Part shown: positions 1 through 11,682 of the stretch, piece by piece
Position numbering within the stretch: position 1 is the stretch's first letter
Layout: every line of letters starts with the position of its first letter
From: Cryphonectria parasitica EP155
Taxonomy: Eukaryota > Ascomycota > Sordariomycetes > Diaporthales > Cryphonectriaceae
Direction of reading: 5' to 3'
Length of the DNA stretch: 64,000 nucleotides
Assembly: GCF_011745365.1 (NCBI RefSeq)
Contig: NW_024468913.1
Span: 930,001-994,000 of the forward strand
Program-made: the position numbers and the translations under genes
Notes under the pieces: model-generated
What the model was told of the DNA's origin: nothing
Database searches by the model: none
The model's input: the letters and a program-made list of their open reading frames with translations, nothing else

Positions 1-67
1 GTAAGAATTATTGATATGTAGCTAGATATACCGCAGTCGAGCGGAACGGTCATCTCGTCAACTCCAT

Positions 68-1844
68 ATGACGTTGCAGATACAGACAAGTATCCTGCCA
101 CAAAAGCCCAGAACCATGAACACACCGCCTGAAGACGAGGTACTATCCCTTCCTGGGATGCTGGCTAAAATCAAGGAGGACCTTCTCCTTGGAAACGAAG
201 CTGCTCTCACAAGGTCATGGGAACGACTGCTCCATCAGCTTAGGGAGGAAGTCAAGATTGTTACTGAGGGAGGCCCAAAAGGTAATATTCCTACGATCGA
301 ATTTGAGGATCTTAGGTATGTTACTCTACGACTTGAACCTCAGTATTTCTCCGTATTGTGTCCGGTTATGCATGCTGTTTCTATGCATTCCTTCACAAAC
401 TCCTGTTCTTCCGTCGTTCTCTTTTTCTTAACACCTTTTTAGGATGTTATTTTAACGTCGAGGCTTAAACATTAGTATTCCTACCAGGGCGGAACCCTTC
501 CTGGAGAGTCTCAAGACAGAGGGAGCAGCAGTGATCCACCACATTGTTTCCGAGGATGAAGCAGGGACATGGACTGAGAGTTTGGACGAGTACCTTCGCT
601 ATAATCCTCATACGAAAGTCTCCCCGCCAGAACACCCGGAGGTGTACGAGCTCTTCTGGAGCCTGGCTCAGCTGAGCGCTCGAGCTCATCCCAATATGCT
701 TGCGGCCCAGAAGATCCTCATGGGTCACTGCTGGAAGCATACCGCCGCCTCTGGATCTACAGCAGCCTCGACCAATCATCCCGTGGTTTATGCTGATCAA
801 CTTCGGTTCATCTGTGACTGCTGCTCTGGACCACCACCAGCAGAAACCTCTCTTTCGACGATCAGTGCGCAAGTGGACGGTGGCAGTGTCGAGAGGTGGG
901 AAGAAGATGGCTCTCATGGGCACCCGAAAACCAGGACATACCACAAAATCTGGTCCGGCGAGTGGGAGGATTATGATCCATGGGACACCAGTGCCCGCCT
1001 GGCCGCCACCAGCAACCGTTCTTCCCACAGCGAGTTCGCTGGTAATGTGTTCAAGATGTTCCACGGCATGTTGGCACTCAACCCAACAGAAATCCCACCC
1101 ATGCGCTTTTGCACGCTCCCACTCAAGCTGGTCACGGCATACTGGCTGCTGAGACCATTCTTCTCGCCCAAGAGGCCCCTCAGCGGAGTCAAGGGCCAGA
1201 ATACAGAGGTCTTCCTGAGCCCCTCAAACTGGGCACTCGACATCCTCCAGAGCCCTGTCATCCATGGAGCACACCCGTCCCACACACAGGAAATCAACAC
1301 CATCCTGCATCCTCACCTCCAGCTCGACAAGACCCTCACGCCCCTGCCGCGCCTGAAACCAGGAGACCTCGTCATCTGGCACCCAGACACCATCCACGCC
1401 GACGTCCCCTCCCCCTCCTGCACCCACACCCCCGTGCCCCAGTCCCCCTGCAGCCCGCAGCAAGACGCCACCGACGCCGCGCCCCCTCCCCTCTCGCCGT
1501 CTACATTCCTCTACATCCCCACCTGTCCGCTGACCCGGACCAACGCGCACTTCCTCGCCCGCCAGCGCAAAGCCTTCGTCCTCGGCCTGCCCGGCCCGGA
1601 CTTTGCCCCGCCGCCGCATCTGCGCGGCCAGGACGGTGGTGATGATAGTATTGGCGAGACCAACCATATGGGACGGCCCGGCGTGCAGGAGGTTTATGAG
1701 GCGGGCGGGCATGCGGCTCTGCGGGCGATGGGGCTGTTGGCTTGGGATGAGGACGGGGTGGCGGAGGAGAAGGAGGGGGAGAGGGAGCTGCTGGCCATGG
1801 CGAATGGCATCCTGTTTCCCCGGGAAGGGGGGAACTTCAGATAG
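68..1844 (+). CDS. DUF1479 (Fe/2OG-dioxygenase-like) protein, metal site damaged
   Basis: Two exons, 68-315 and 476-1844; the join gives DLS-IPTRAEPFLESLK in frame. The first ATG is at 68; a second in-frame ATG at 116 has a better context (accATGa) and could be the real start. Family hallmarks are YADQLRF, VDGGSVERWE, WEDYDPWD, TAYWLLRPFF, LKPGDLVIWHPDTIHA, YIPTCPLTRTNA and a C-terminal NHMGRPG. DUF1479 proteins are cupin-fold, dioxygenase-like and of unknown substrate. The distal histidine (DTIHA) is present, but the first metal motif, normally H-[VI]-D-G-G, reads Q-V-D-G-G. The segment just before it (about 805-872) is unlike the family. The conserved CSxFRxFQGW region is also degraded (FAGNVFKMFHGMLAL). 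It may be inactive or a decaying copy. Family assignment is firm, function is not. Confidence 0.8.
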
Positions 1845-2555
1845 ATATTTACCTGATAAAAGTTAGCGTTGGATGTGTGGACTTATTCAGCTAAAACTAC
1901 GTATGCTTACTACTAATACATATCTAGGCAGGTCGTCATCGTAGATGCGACCTTTGCAGGAATCTCTCTGTCACTCCTTGATACTACAGGAATCTCATTG
2001 CCTCTGCCTCATGGTGCATTGTAACGAGGCGTTAGTAATACCCCCCCCCCCCCCCCAACAGTCATTTGGCCATACTTTCCAAAAGCGTAGGCAATATGAT
2101 ATTAATGTATGTGTATTACCTGCCGTTGTATATCGCTTCTTGAGTTCATAAAATTTAGGAACGCATAAGGTATGATACGTATTCCTCAAGATGTGGTAGA
2201 CGGAGGAATGAGTCAATCAGGCGACTTGACACCATTTTCTATAAACTCAGTGTATTTGCCCAGATCAAGACATCTGAAAGCATCCCACGCCTCGGTTTCA
2301 TTGGTAATTTTCGTTTGTAATCATACATCCACAACATGATGCAAGACGCCCCTTGCTTCGAATAAACCTAGCTAAGCTCTGGACCATCCTGAACGCCCTT
2401 CACAACCGTTCGCACCACGCGTTGCCTCCCGTGCAACTTCCCGCCATTTTTGTCGTCCTTCTATGCCGGAGACGGCGCAGAACATCTGCACTCTGCTAGG
2501 CCCCCACCGACGCTATCGCAAGATATCCATGCAGTGCCGTGTCGGCTAGAACAGT
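1845..2555. other. Spacer between DUF1479 gene and BAP31-like gene (3' to 3')
   Basis: No gene seen. It separates two converging genes, so it should hold both 3' UTRs and terminators. It contains a run of 16 C at 2041-2056. Confidence 0.6.
2041..2056. repeat. Homopolymer C16 tract
   Basis: Sixteen consecutive C on the plus strand in the 3' spacer. Prone to length error in sequencing. Confidence 0.9.
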
Positions 2556-3484
2556 TTACCTGTTCTTCTTGGGCGTGCCGTCCTGCTGAGCAACCTTCTC
2601 GGTCAACTCATTGAACTCCTTGTGCAGACCGCTGGCCTGCTTCGTCAGGATCTCGATGTCCTGATCCTTCTTGGCAAGCTCCTTGCGCAGGCGGGCAATC
2701 TCGCCGGGCGAGCCGGCGGCAGCAAGCTTCTCGGCCTGCTTGGTGTTCTTGTCGGTGCCCTCGTACTGCTTGACGCGCTCCTCAAGGCGGAGCACCTCGA
2801 GGATCATGATGTAGGTGCGGTTCAAGATGAGGGAGAGGAACAGTGTAAAGCCGCACAGGTACATGTTGCGCTGAGAGTAGAACTTGCGGGCCTGCACCTC
2901 CAGGCGCTCGTGACCCATGATCTGTCTGCTGGTGGGGTAGAAAGAATTAGCTTGCTGGTGTTGTAGAAGAACGCGTTTGCCCGTTCCAAATGACTTTGTA
3001 ACTGGCCTGCAAGAAAGACCAGATGATGCAAGTAGGAGTGGCTACTATTGAAAGGGAGAATTGGAGAGGACACATACGCAGCAGTGTTGCCCTCAGAAGC
3101 TTGAGAGAGCTCAACCTGGACGCGGTAGACACGGTTGACGCTGTCGATGAACAGGATAAGGATGAAGATGAAGGTGATCTTCATGCCATATTGGAGTTTC
3201 GCGACGATGGGATTCTCGGAGATGAAGCTGCATGGCAGTTAAGCGTCAGTACAGGTAGCAGACGAATGGATAGGCCAGGAGGGTTGAAGCGGGGCCATAT
3301 TTTACGTGAACACCTTCCTCTTGACGGTGAAGGGAAGAGGGACAATGAGGACCACGAACAGAGCCATCTCTGCCATGAGGAGGAGGAAGACCTGTAGAGA
3401 AGCATTGTCAGCAAGCTTAGGACAACGATGCGCATTGCAATGGAAGTTGAGGCATGTGCATACCAGGCTGTAGTAGAGAGTCAT
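2556..3484 (-). CDS. BAP31/Yet3-family ER membrane protein
   Basis: Four exons on the minus strand: 3484-3464, 3391-3306, 3227-3078, 2928-2556, giving 209 aa. Phases agree at all junctions. Order: MTLYYSL then a first membrane segment (FLLLMAEMALFVVLIVPL), a second (ITFIFILILFIDSVNRVY), a third (NMYLCGFTLFLSLILNRTY), then a cytosolic coiled coil (EEIARLRKELAKKDQDIEIL-like, heptads). The C-terminus is KKNR, a dilysine KKXX ER-retrieval signal. B-cell-receptor-associated proteins of this family (yeast Yet1/Yet3) are ER chaperones and export receptors for membrane cargo. The 7-residue first exon is small but fits family N-termini. Length is normal for the family. Confidence 0.9.
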
Positions 3485-4387
3485 CTTGAGAGAGCTTCAA
3501 GCTGGATCTTGACTTGGTGGTTCTGCTGTTGCGTGATTGTTGTTGTCGAGATCAAAACTGTGATGCAGAAATGAATTGAGAAGAAATCGAGGTAGAATAT
3601 CGAGTACTTAAGAACAATCCACAGGATTGTCGGGTGCAGTCTGTCCTTAAGGGATTGATTGAAGAAGAGAAGGAAAAGCTGAGTGAGGTGGCCAGTTGTC
3701 GCCCGAGCTCGAGGTTTCTCAAGCTGGAACCAAGGTGGGAACAGGGGGGCCTCCGAATGACGCGGGCTGACTTACAACGTCATCGCCTGTGGCTTCCCCC
3801 AGCCTTGGTAAATAGAGCGCTGCCTTCGTCCATCATCGTCCACGCACGGGCCATGTGGCACTATAATTCTTTGTGAGGGGCACATTCGTGCCGGGTCTCA
3901 TCACCGGCATCATTCATTCACTATTGAGCCGGCTTGTTCCAAGTGGACCTGCTGTGAACAGGGTCGTGTATTCTTTTGGATTTTAAAAGGCTTCATTCTG
4001 AAGGAAGGTATATGGCGTGAGGAACCGATTTGTACGCAAAACTGTGTTTCGAGAAGTCACCCACAGGAAGAGCAGACACTCTTGAGAATTCTGGAAACCC
4101 AACACTGTAGATCACTACAGTTGAAAAAGGAAGACATCTTGGGAGAATCCATTCACCTAACACAGCTGCAGAGCATTCATAGTGTCAAATGTATATATTC
4201 GCTGTGATCCCCCCAAAAGAATCCCGAGACACCCAACTCCAAGCTTTTAGATCCATCGCAAAAGAACCTCTTTGAGTACATTCCATCCATGTCCCATCTT
4301 TGCGAAAGAAAGAAAAGACACAAGAGAAAGAAGAAGAAGAGACAAGGAAAATAATAATAATAGTAACAATTATGGAAATCCTCTCCT
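3485..4387. other. Spacer: promoter of BAP31-like gene and 3' UTR of PEX13
   Basis: Both flanking genes are on the minus strand. No coding region is supported. The part near 4290-4370 is purine-rich (AAGA repeats) and AT-rich, fitting the PEX13 3' UTR. Confidence 0.5.
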
Positions 4388-5815
4388 TCAGCTGTAGAAT
4401 TGAGACTTTTGAAAGCTCTCGGCACTGATATCCCCAGGTTTGCCGACCGGGACAGGCACCTTCTCCGGCTCGGCGGCTTCCTTGTGAACGGCGCTGGTGA
4501 TGCTGCTCGTCAGGGAATTCGCCCTGCTGCTGTCGACCGACGCGGTGGCCTTGATGGCAGCCACCGGCTTCCTCGCGATCTCCAGGAACGTAGACGGCAG
4601 GTAGCCCATCCGGCCGTCCCTCGCACGACACCTCCACCAGTCGCTCGGGTTGCCCAGCGGGTCTGTCTTGCTCAGCACGGCCACGAGGTCACCCTTCTTG
4701 ACCTCCAGGTCGACACCCTGCACCACGGCATCGCCGCGGGACTCGGGCGAGAAGTCCCACAGCACGCGGCAGAACTCGAGCTTGGCCGGGTCGAGAGGCT
4801 GTGCCTGCATCTGTCGCCTCCGCTCCTCCTCCTCGTGCGATGCGGCCATGGACCGGACCATCTTGGTCATCAGGTATGGCAGCCCGAAGGCGAAGAGGAG
4901 GAAGAAGATGAGTGGTTTTCGGCTCGGCTTGGCGGGCGCAGAACCGGGTGGTCCTTCTACGTGTCGGCCCTCGAATCTCGCAAACGAGGCTGGTGTGAGT
5001 GCCATAGCGTCGGCTGGAGGCGGTCGGCCTGTGATCTTTGCGATGAGCGTCCTTATCCACCGCATGAGCGTGTAGATACCCAGAACCTGGCCCAGGGTGT
5101 CGCGCAGGTTCCCGAACTGTTCGGCCACTGCTACCACCGCTGTATCTGAATGTCAGCACCAGAACTGGTGATTTTCCCTCCAAGGACGAAGATGGGAGTG
5201 GGCCTGGATAACGCATACCATAGAAGCTCGAATGTGTCGTCATATAAGTGCTCTCCAGCATCTGTGCAAAGCCACCAAACGCACCCACGATCCCCTCCAG
5301 GACCTGGAACGTCGCCTGGGTGCTCTGATTCACTCTGTTGGTCAGGCTTTCCGGGTTATTTGGGTCGCCAGGCATGCCTCCCATGCCGCCCCCATACATG
5401 CCGCCGCCATAGCCTCCCATGGGACGGTATCCACCGTATCCGCCGTACATGCCGCCACCGAGGCCTCCATAGCCTCCATAGCTACCGTATGTCGAGCCGT
5501 AGGGGGAGTAGGACGAGTATGTGGAGGGATATGCACCGCCGTAGGAGTTATAGCCTGGCGCTCCTAGTCTGCTATATGCCGCGGCGTTCTGGTTGACCGA
5601 GGTGGACAGGGACTCGGGTCGTGGTGGTATGGCTGGAGAGGCAGCTGATGCTGTTGCAGAGGGTGTTGCTGCGGTCGTGGCTGGTGTCACGATTGCAGTT
5701 TTGCGTGTCAACTACTTATGCCGGTCTGCAAGATCTCGGATCATAATGAGCAGGACATACCTGTTGTCGCACCTGTCGCGCCTGCGCGCTCCCAGGGCTT
5801 TGGTGGAGATGCCAT
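4388..5815 (-). CDS. PEX13: Peroxisomal membrane protein PEX13 (docking peroxin, SH3)
   Basis: Three exons: 5815-5761, 5680-5219, 5139-4388, giving 422 aa. The start reads MASPPKPWERAG, a typical peroxin-13 N-terminus. A Pro/Ser/Thr stretch is followed by a Tyr/Gly-rich repeat region (about residues 50-115, YGGYGG-type), then the conserved THSSFYAVVAVAEQFGNLR block, a membrane segment (PLIFFLLFAFGLPYLM, about residues 248-264) and a C-terminal SH3 domain (about 290-362: LWDFSPES, KKGDLVAVLS, DWWRCRARDGRMGYLPSTF). With PEX14 and PEX17 it forms the import docking complex; the YG-rich part of PEX13 builds the pore mesh. At the third exon, CAG at 5148-5146 is an alternative in-frame acceptor adding two residues. 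Confidence 0.95.
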
Positions 5816-6582
5816 AGTGTGTGTGTGTGTGTGTGGTCAGCGTAAAGAAGACAGGTGCTGCTCGCTCTGCCGGTTTGCCTTCTTCAGCGATACAAAGGCA
5901 GTGCTCGTGCTCGATTTGCTGCAATGGGTGAGCACGAAGAATTAAAGTCCGTTGACTCGTCCGCCGCTCTGGCAGCACGAGTGACGAGGACGTCTTATGA
6001 GGGGGACATCGAAAAAGGGGAAAAAAAGGTTGTCGTAGAAAAGGTTGACCCGGGGAGATGAGTGAAAAGCGTTGAACGCAGCAAAAACTCATCAAAGCAT
6101 CAACGGCTGACCACCAGCAGCCCATGAAAGTCCCTAGGCTCATGGGTGCCCTACCAGACCCCGGCTAGTCAATGTGCCAGTGCCTCGGTACATTGGAGTG
6201 ATTTGGCGTGGGGGCCTGCTTATCTAATCCATCTTTGTGTCTCTCCTATCGCCGATTTGCATCTGACAGCAGCAGCAAAGGCTTGTCCTTCGCTCACTCG
6301 TTCTGCTTGAGAAACTCAACCTGGACGGACTTACAATGACATCCAAGTTTGATTATGCAACATTTCTTGTCGTGCAAACCCTTACAGACCATGAACGGAG
6401 GACCAAAAACACCTGGTCCAATTGTACCGGTTTCTTCGAGACAGCAATGGCAGGGTAACATAGGATTGATTGATGTATTCATGCTCCGATCCAATGCAGC
6501 AGCCTCAACACTGCCCAACTCAGTCTATGTATAATAGCCCATAGTTGAACAGGAATAATGATAAAACCCTTCTAGTGTCTCT
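5816..6582. other. Spacer: PEX13 promoter and LAD 3' UTR
   Basis: Two minus-strand genes flank it. It contains the GT repeat next to PEX13 and a small cysteine-rich open frame (6294-6482, minus) that I do not call as a gene. Confidence 0.5.
5817..5835. repeat. (GT)n microsatellite abutting the PEX13 start
   Basis: A GT repeat that in the PEX13 mRNA sense is (CA)n ending one base before the ATG at 5815. It therefore forms the immediate 5' leader. Confidence 0.85.
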
Positions 6583-7844
6583 CTAGTCCAGGCTCTGGAT
6601 CTGGACCTTGATAGCGCCCGTCTTGGGATCCGCGGCCGTGTTGAAGGCCTTCAGTGCATCCTCCAGGGGGAAGCGGTGCGTGACCAACTTGGACAGATCA
6701 ATGACACCGTTCTCGATAAGTCTGATAGCGCGGGGCCAAGTGTTGGAATAGCGGTACTGCAGCTGAATGTCGACCTCGCGCACGCTGGCCCTCATGAAGG
6801 CGATGTTGATTTCGTTGCGACCAACGCCGATGATGAACACCTTGCCGCCGAACCTGCAAGCCCAGATGGCCGCGTTGATACTACTCTCCACGCCGGTGCA
6901 CTCGATGGCCACAGCGGGCTCGACGCCCCCAAACGTCTCGACGATCTTCTTGGCCGAGTCCTCGGCCGACAGCCTCTCGACCTTGTGCGTGATGACGCTA
7001 GGGCAGAACTCCTTGGCGAATTGGAGGCGTCCGTCGTCAATGTCGGTGATCACGATGGGGCACGCGCCCGCCGCCTTAACGCACGCCAGAGTGACCAGTC
7101 CGATGGGGCCTGCGCCGCAGATGAGCACGGGGTCACCCACCGTGATCTGGGCCCTCTTGATGCCGGCGAGCGCCACGCTCAGCGGCTCGAGCAAGGCGCC
7201 GTTCTCGTACGACATGTTGCCGATCTTGTGGCACCAGACCGCCGGGTGATTGACATAGCGCCGCAGCAGGCCGGCGACGGGTGGGGTCGACAGGAATTCA
7301 ACCTTCTCGCACCCGTTATACCGGCCCGTGAGGCACGGCTCGCACGCGCCGCAGATGACGTTGGGCTCGATGGCGACGCGGTCACCCACTTTCAGATGCG
7401 TCACCGAGGGGTGCACCGCGATAACGTCTCCAGCTGACTCGTGGCCTAGAATATGGTCCCCGCCAACTATCATGGGGCCGATGCATCCTGCGTGCCAGAA
7501 GTGAATGTCCGATCTGTGATGGACGGACGAGGGAGGCAAGGGAAATTAGCTAACTGGTAAGGTCTCATCTGGGAAAGGGGTCGGATCATCTCATTTCAAC
7601 ATCTCTCTCTGCCTCTCTCTCTCCCCCCTCACACCTACCCACAGATTCCTGTGCTCCGGATAGCAATGGTGACCTGTCCAGGCAGCAAGTCCTCAGCACC
7701 CTTCTGCACACTCTCCACCGTTGGCTCGGCTGGGTTGATCCACAGGTCGTGAGCAGGGTTGGTGTAGACACCAATGTTGGCCTTGGTTGCCATAATGCCG
7801 GTGCCGTTCTGTGCAGGTGCGCCGTCTGTCGCCGAAGGACTCAT
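6583..7844 (-). CDS. lad1: L-arabinitol 4-dehydrogenase (zinc MDR family)
   Basis: Two exons, 7844-7639 and 7513-6583, 378 aa; the junction restores GICG-SDIHFW. It oxidises L-arabinitol to L-xylulose with NAD+ in fungal L-arabinose catabolism, in the cytosol. Catalytic zinc residues are in GICGSD and [13 protein letters not shown] four-cysteine structural zinc loop follows ([16 protein letters not shown]). The Rossmann motif is GAGPIG, and VITDIDDGR carries the acidic residues expected for NAD preference. Strong resemblance runs to the C-terminus ([27 protein letters not shown]), which favours LAD over xylitol or sorbitol dehydrogenase. The N-terminus is about 10-15 residues longer than in some relatives; the internal ATG of MATKANIG could be an alternative start. 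I saw no clear XlnR-type GGCTAA site in the nearest upstream kilobase. Confidence 0.93.
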
Positions 7845-9751
7845 CGCAACTGATGTGCTGGGAGGGGATGTTGAAAGAACAGAGCTGAGAGACGGGCAGG
7901 GAAGATGACTGCCAGCGAGCGGAAAGGAACCACGCAGGGCCGTTGATATGAGCGAAGGTGGGGTTCGAAGCTAGGTCGACTGTCGACTAACCAACCGTTT
8001 TGCGTGAGTTGCTACAACGAACAAAGAGCGTGTTTATAGGATAGTTATAGTAGGAATACTGTAGTAGAATTTCTGTCTTTTTTCTCTGTCTCTTCCTCTC
8101 GTGAACCGAGCGCCGTGGACAAAGTCAAGGGTCTTATAGGTGGACAGAAGAAAAGGTCTCTTGACGATCCCACGTTTCCTTCTCCAGGAGTAGGAACGGG
8201 GTGTGACCCTCGCCGTTATCGCTGCTCACGAGGACGACGCACGTCCGCGCGAGCCAATATGTAAATTATCCGCGATCCCTCTCTCCTCCCTCCCTATCCC
8301 CAAGTGGGGTTTCCAAAGAAAGAAAGGAAGTAGAAGGAGAGAAAAAGAGGGTAAGAGAGGGCAAGCGCCCTCCTAGTAGGTCAGAGACAGAGCCAGGCAA
8401 GAGGGGTTCAGAGGCCCCGCGGCTGGAACCTTCGGCAGGTTGCAAGCCCGACCATTCGTGGGGTGGTGCCTGTACAATGATCTCATTCCCGCGCCAATCA
8501 CGGTATGTTGGAACGTTGGCAAATGCGGCCCTAAACGGGGGGACGGGTTCCAGCGTCCCGTTGATCCGCAATTTTATGACTACTACTGTTGTTACTTGCT
8601 GAACTGCTGGCTTGGATCAAACCCTGAAGAGACTTAATACAGACAACTTGAGTAATTATGTCGCATCCAGCCCGCAGGTCCTTCCATCGAGAATCACGAT
8701 TCATGAGAAAGATGCACGAATCGCATGGCGTGCAGGTGAGGCAATGAAGCATTTCTATATAGTGTGTTACCGTCTTGTTGCCTTAACCACCTAAGAACAT
8801 CGTCGGTCCATTCCTTTTCGTTTGCCCGCCGTCGTAGAAAGGAGGGAGCAAGGGCGAGTGCTGCCCTCTTCCTTCGAGGTGGACAAGAGCGAGAGCTGGG
8901 ATGCCGCCGTATCCGCATCGTGCGAACGACGCGTTTGTTATACTTTGTACCAGAGTACCACGAGTAGTAGGAGGACTCGGGTCGTAAAATCCTCTACCAT
9001 GATAATGCCCCTTATCCTGAAAAGCCTGGGGGTGGATCTTCTGTTCATCTCACCCCGCCGGCCCTGTTTGCGGCACTTTGGACCGGCCCCGCGAAGTCGG
9101 AGTGGAGAGACGATCATGCCGCTTCTATCCGCTGTAGCCCGACATGCCTTGATAGGCGGAGTGTTCTTGTCTTTTTTTTGGTCTCTTTCTTTGTCTCTTT
9201 TTTTTTTTCTCCCCCTCGGGTAGGGCTCTGTCATAGAATCGTGGTTGTGAGATAAGCCCACTGGAGATGCCCTATCAGAGTAATTCCGAGGAAGAAATGA
9301 TGGTGGAAGGTTGGTGCTTTCTCAGATTGGCTGGTTCATCTCTTCCCTGCTTTGTTAATGTATCCAGCCCCGTGACAATAAGATCTCTCTCCCAGAGGTG
9401 TTTTATTTTATTTTATATATACTTGACAAGTAATGGCATATGATGCATGGCTGACCCTTTGTCTTTCTGATATGACAGTATCTGACCTGGAATTTTCAGG
9501 CTTCACAGGATGTCAGGGTTAGGGGTAGAACGGGAGTCTTAGTCATCCATCTTTCTTTTAGGCAGTGGCATCCACCAGCAGCAGTGAGCTTGTGAGCCTC
9601 TTGCAGAAAGAGCTTCGGACCTCCACGACGCGACTGGACGCGGTTTGGGCTCCTCCACACTACAAGTATCTCACCAGCCTCATCCTCCCATCAAGCAGTC
9701 CATTGTTATCTATTCAATTAGTCAACACAATACACAAAGAACTCAGGCACA
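7845..9751. other. Divergent spacer between LAD and ARP4
   Basis: About 1.9 kb holding both promoters. I see no convincing gene. It contains C/T-rich runs at 9160-9225 and a telomere-like box at 9515-9525, about 230 bp before the ARP4 start. Confidence 0.5.
9515..9525 (+). promoter_or_regulatory. Telomere-like box (AGGGTTAGGGG) upstream of ARP4
   Basis: A GGGTTAGGGG sequence about 230 bp before the ARP4 ATG. In fungi such boxes are known binding sites of Myb-type telobox proteins (Tbf1/Teb1 class). Function here is inferred. Confidence 0.35.
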
Positions 9752-11239
9752 ATGGCTGCCCAACAGCCACTCTCATCGGCGCAACAGCCAGCTGATGTCT
9801 ACGGCGGTGGTAAGTTCAAATTCCTGCGCAGCCGCATTGTTACTGTTTTCGGTCCAGCCTACTAATCTTCTCTCTTCTGCTGCCAAGATGAGGTCTCTGC
9901 GCTCGTTCTCGATCCAGGATACTGCAACACACGCGCCGGGTTCGCTGGCGAGGATGTCCCCAAATGCGTCCTGCCCTCCTTCTACAGCCACATTGGTGAC
10001 CGTAATCTGTTCGGCGACGAGGTCATACGGCCCCGCGAGAACCTCGAGCTGCGCAACTACATGAATACTAAGTCAGAGGTGGAGGACTGGGATATTGCTG
10101 CCAGCCTGTGGGAGAACATGCTCGTCAAGCGCCTGAACCCCCCCACCGAGACCCCTCCTGCGAAAAACGGCCTCAACGACCCGGCAGAACCAAAGGATGG
10201 CGAGGGCGATGTGAACATGGAGGATGTGGAAGCACAAGAGCTGGAGGAGAAGGCGCTGTACGAGAACCCGGTGCTGCTGACGGAGCCTGCGACGAACCCC
10301 TCCAAGAAGCGCGAGAAGGCCATTGAGGTCGTCTTCGAGAACTGGGGCACGCCTGCCTTTTGGCTGAGCAGGACGCCTGTGCTGGCCGCCTTCGCCGCGG
10401 GCAAGGCGACGGCGCTGGTGGTGGAGGTCGGCGGCTCCAACACGTCGGTTACCGCGGTGCACGATGGCATGACACTGAAGAAGTCAGCCGTCCAGAGCCC
10501 CGTCGGCGGCCTGTGGCTGTCACATCAGATCCGCGCTATGTGGGAGACAAACGAGCCCAAGATCGAGGCCGTTCCCACCTACATGATCGAGAACAAGACC
10601 CCCGTCGACGCTGGCCAGCCGGCCAACGCGCGTCTGAAGAAGTTCCCCTTCGCCATCCACGATTCATTCCGGCTGTACGAGGAGGAGCGGCTGATGACCG
10701 AGTTCAAGGAATCGGTCATAGAAGTGTGGAAGGGTCCAGGCCGATACGCCAGCCCAGGCAACGAGGACTATATCAAGTCACAGCCGGGCCGCGTCTTCGA
10801 GATGCCCGACGGCTACAACCAGATGTGGCGCGAGCAGCGATACAAGGCGGCCGAGGGCATGTGGGACGAGGCGCTGGCCTACACGACGGTACCCGAGGAG
10901 TGGCGCTTGACTAAGAACCAGACCATCCCCGGCCTGATTACGCAGTGCCTGAACCAGGTCGATGTCGACCTGCGTGGCCACCTTCTGGGCAATATCGTCG
11001 TCACCGGCGCGACGAGCCTGCTCAATGGGTTCAACGACCGGCTGAATAACGAGCTTACCACCATGTACAGCGGAGCCAAGATCAGGATCCATGCGGCGGG
11101 TCTCACCAGTGAGCGCCGCTTTGGTTCCTGGGTCGGCGGCAGTATCCTGGGCAGCCTGGGCAGCTTCCACCAGATGTGGATCTCGCGGAAGGAGTACGAG
11201 GAGAACGGGGCTGGTATTGTGGAGAAGAGGTGCAAGTAG
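9752..11239 (+). CDS. ARP4: Actin-related protein 4 (NuA4/INO80/SWR1 subunit)
   Basis: Two exons, 9752-9809 and 9888-11239, 469 aa. The intron has a GTAAGT donor and an ACTAAT branch point. VYGGDEVSALVLDPG at the start and WVGGSILGSLGSFHQMWIS near the end are diagnostic for Arp4 (human BAF53) rather than other actin-related proteins. Other actin-fold blocks are ALYENPVLLTEPATNPSKK, ALVVEVGGSNTSVTAVHDGM, VDLRGHLLGNIVVTGATSLL and AAGLTSERRFGS. An acidic/proline-rich insertion (about residues 105-150, PAEPKDGEGDVNMEDVEAQE) interrupts the subdomain before LLTEP. Arp4 is a nuclear subunit shared by histone acetyltransferase and remodelling complexes. Length fits fungal orthologues. Confidence 0.95.
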
Positions 11240-11682
11240 GGGACTGATCTTACCTTCCTAGCAATACTTCAGGGTGCCGATAATGCCATGTTGCGAAGTG
11301 GGTTCTGAGATGGGTGACGGGGTTTGGACGTGGCTTAATAGATGGCCGAAGAGGGCGCCCGGCTAAATTTGTCGAGGAAGAGTGGCAGCTTTCGATGTAT
11401 GACCACTCCGTGTGTCGACAGAACGTAGGATCGTTGAAGGGGTGGGGGGCGGGTTTCACGCTGCCAAAAATTGGGAGGGAAAAAGGCGTCTGGAGTTGGT
11501 AGAGACGGGTCGTCGACTGACGACACAAACACGCACACGCAGGAGCGGGTGGTTCGGGCGGCTCGGCGATGGCTGCATTTGTATACTACAACACAATACC
11601 AAATTGATTGTCCAGTATTCCAATGATGGAGCAGCGTGTAGCAAATGACAGACCCTTCCTTGTTGAGACTGGCATGACCTAT
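11240..11682. other. Convergent 3' spacer, ARP4 / D-serine dehydratase
   Basis: Two genes end here tail to tail. Nothing beyond 3' UTRs is supported. Confidence 0.6.

Noticed and set aside
7940..7990. GGTTCGAAGC resembling a tRNA B box
   Set aside because: No A box or cloverleaf could be formed around it; no tRNA found elsewhere either.
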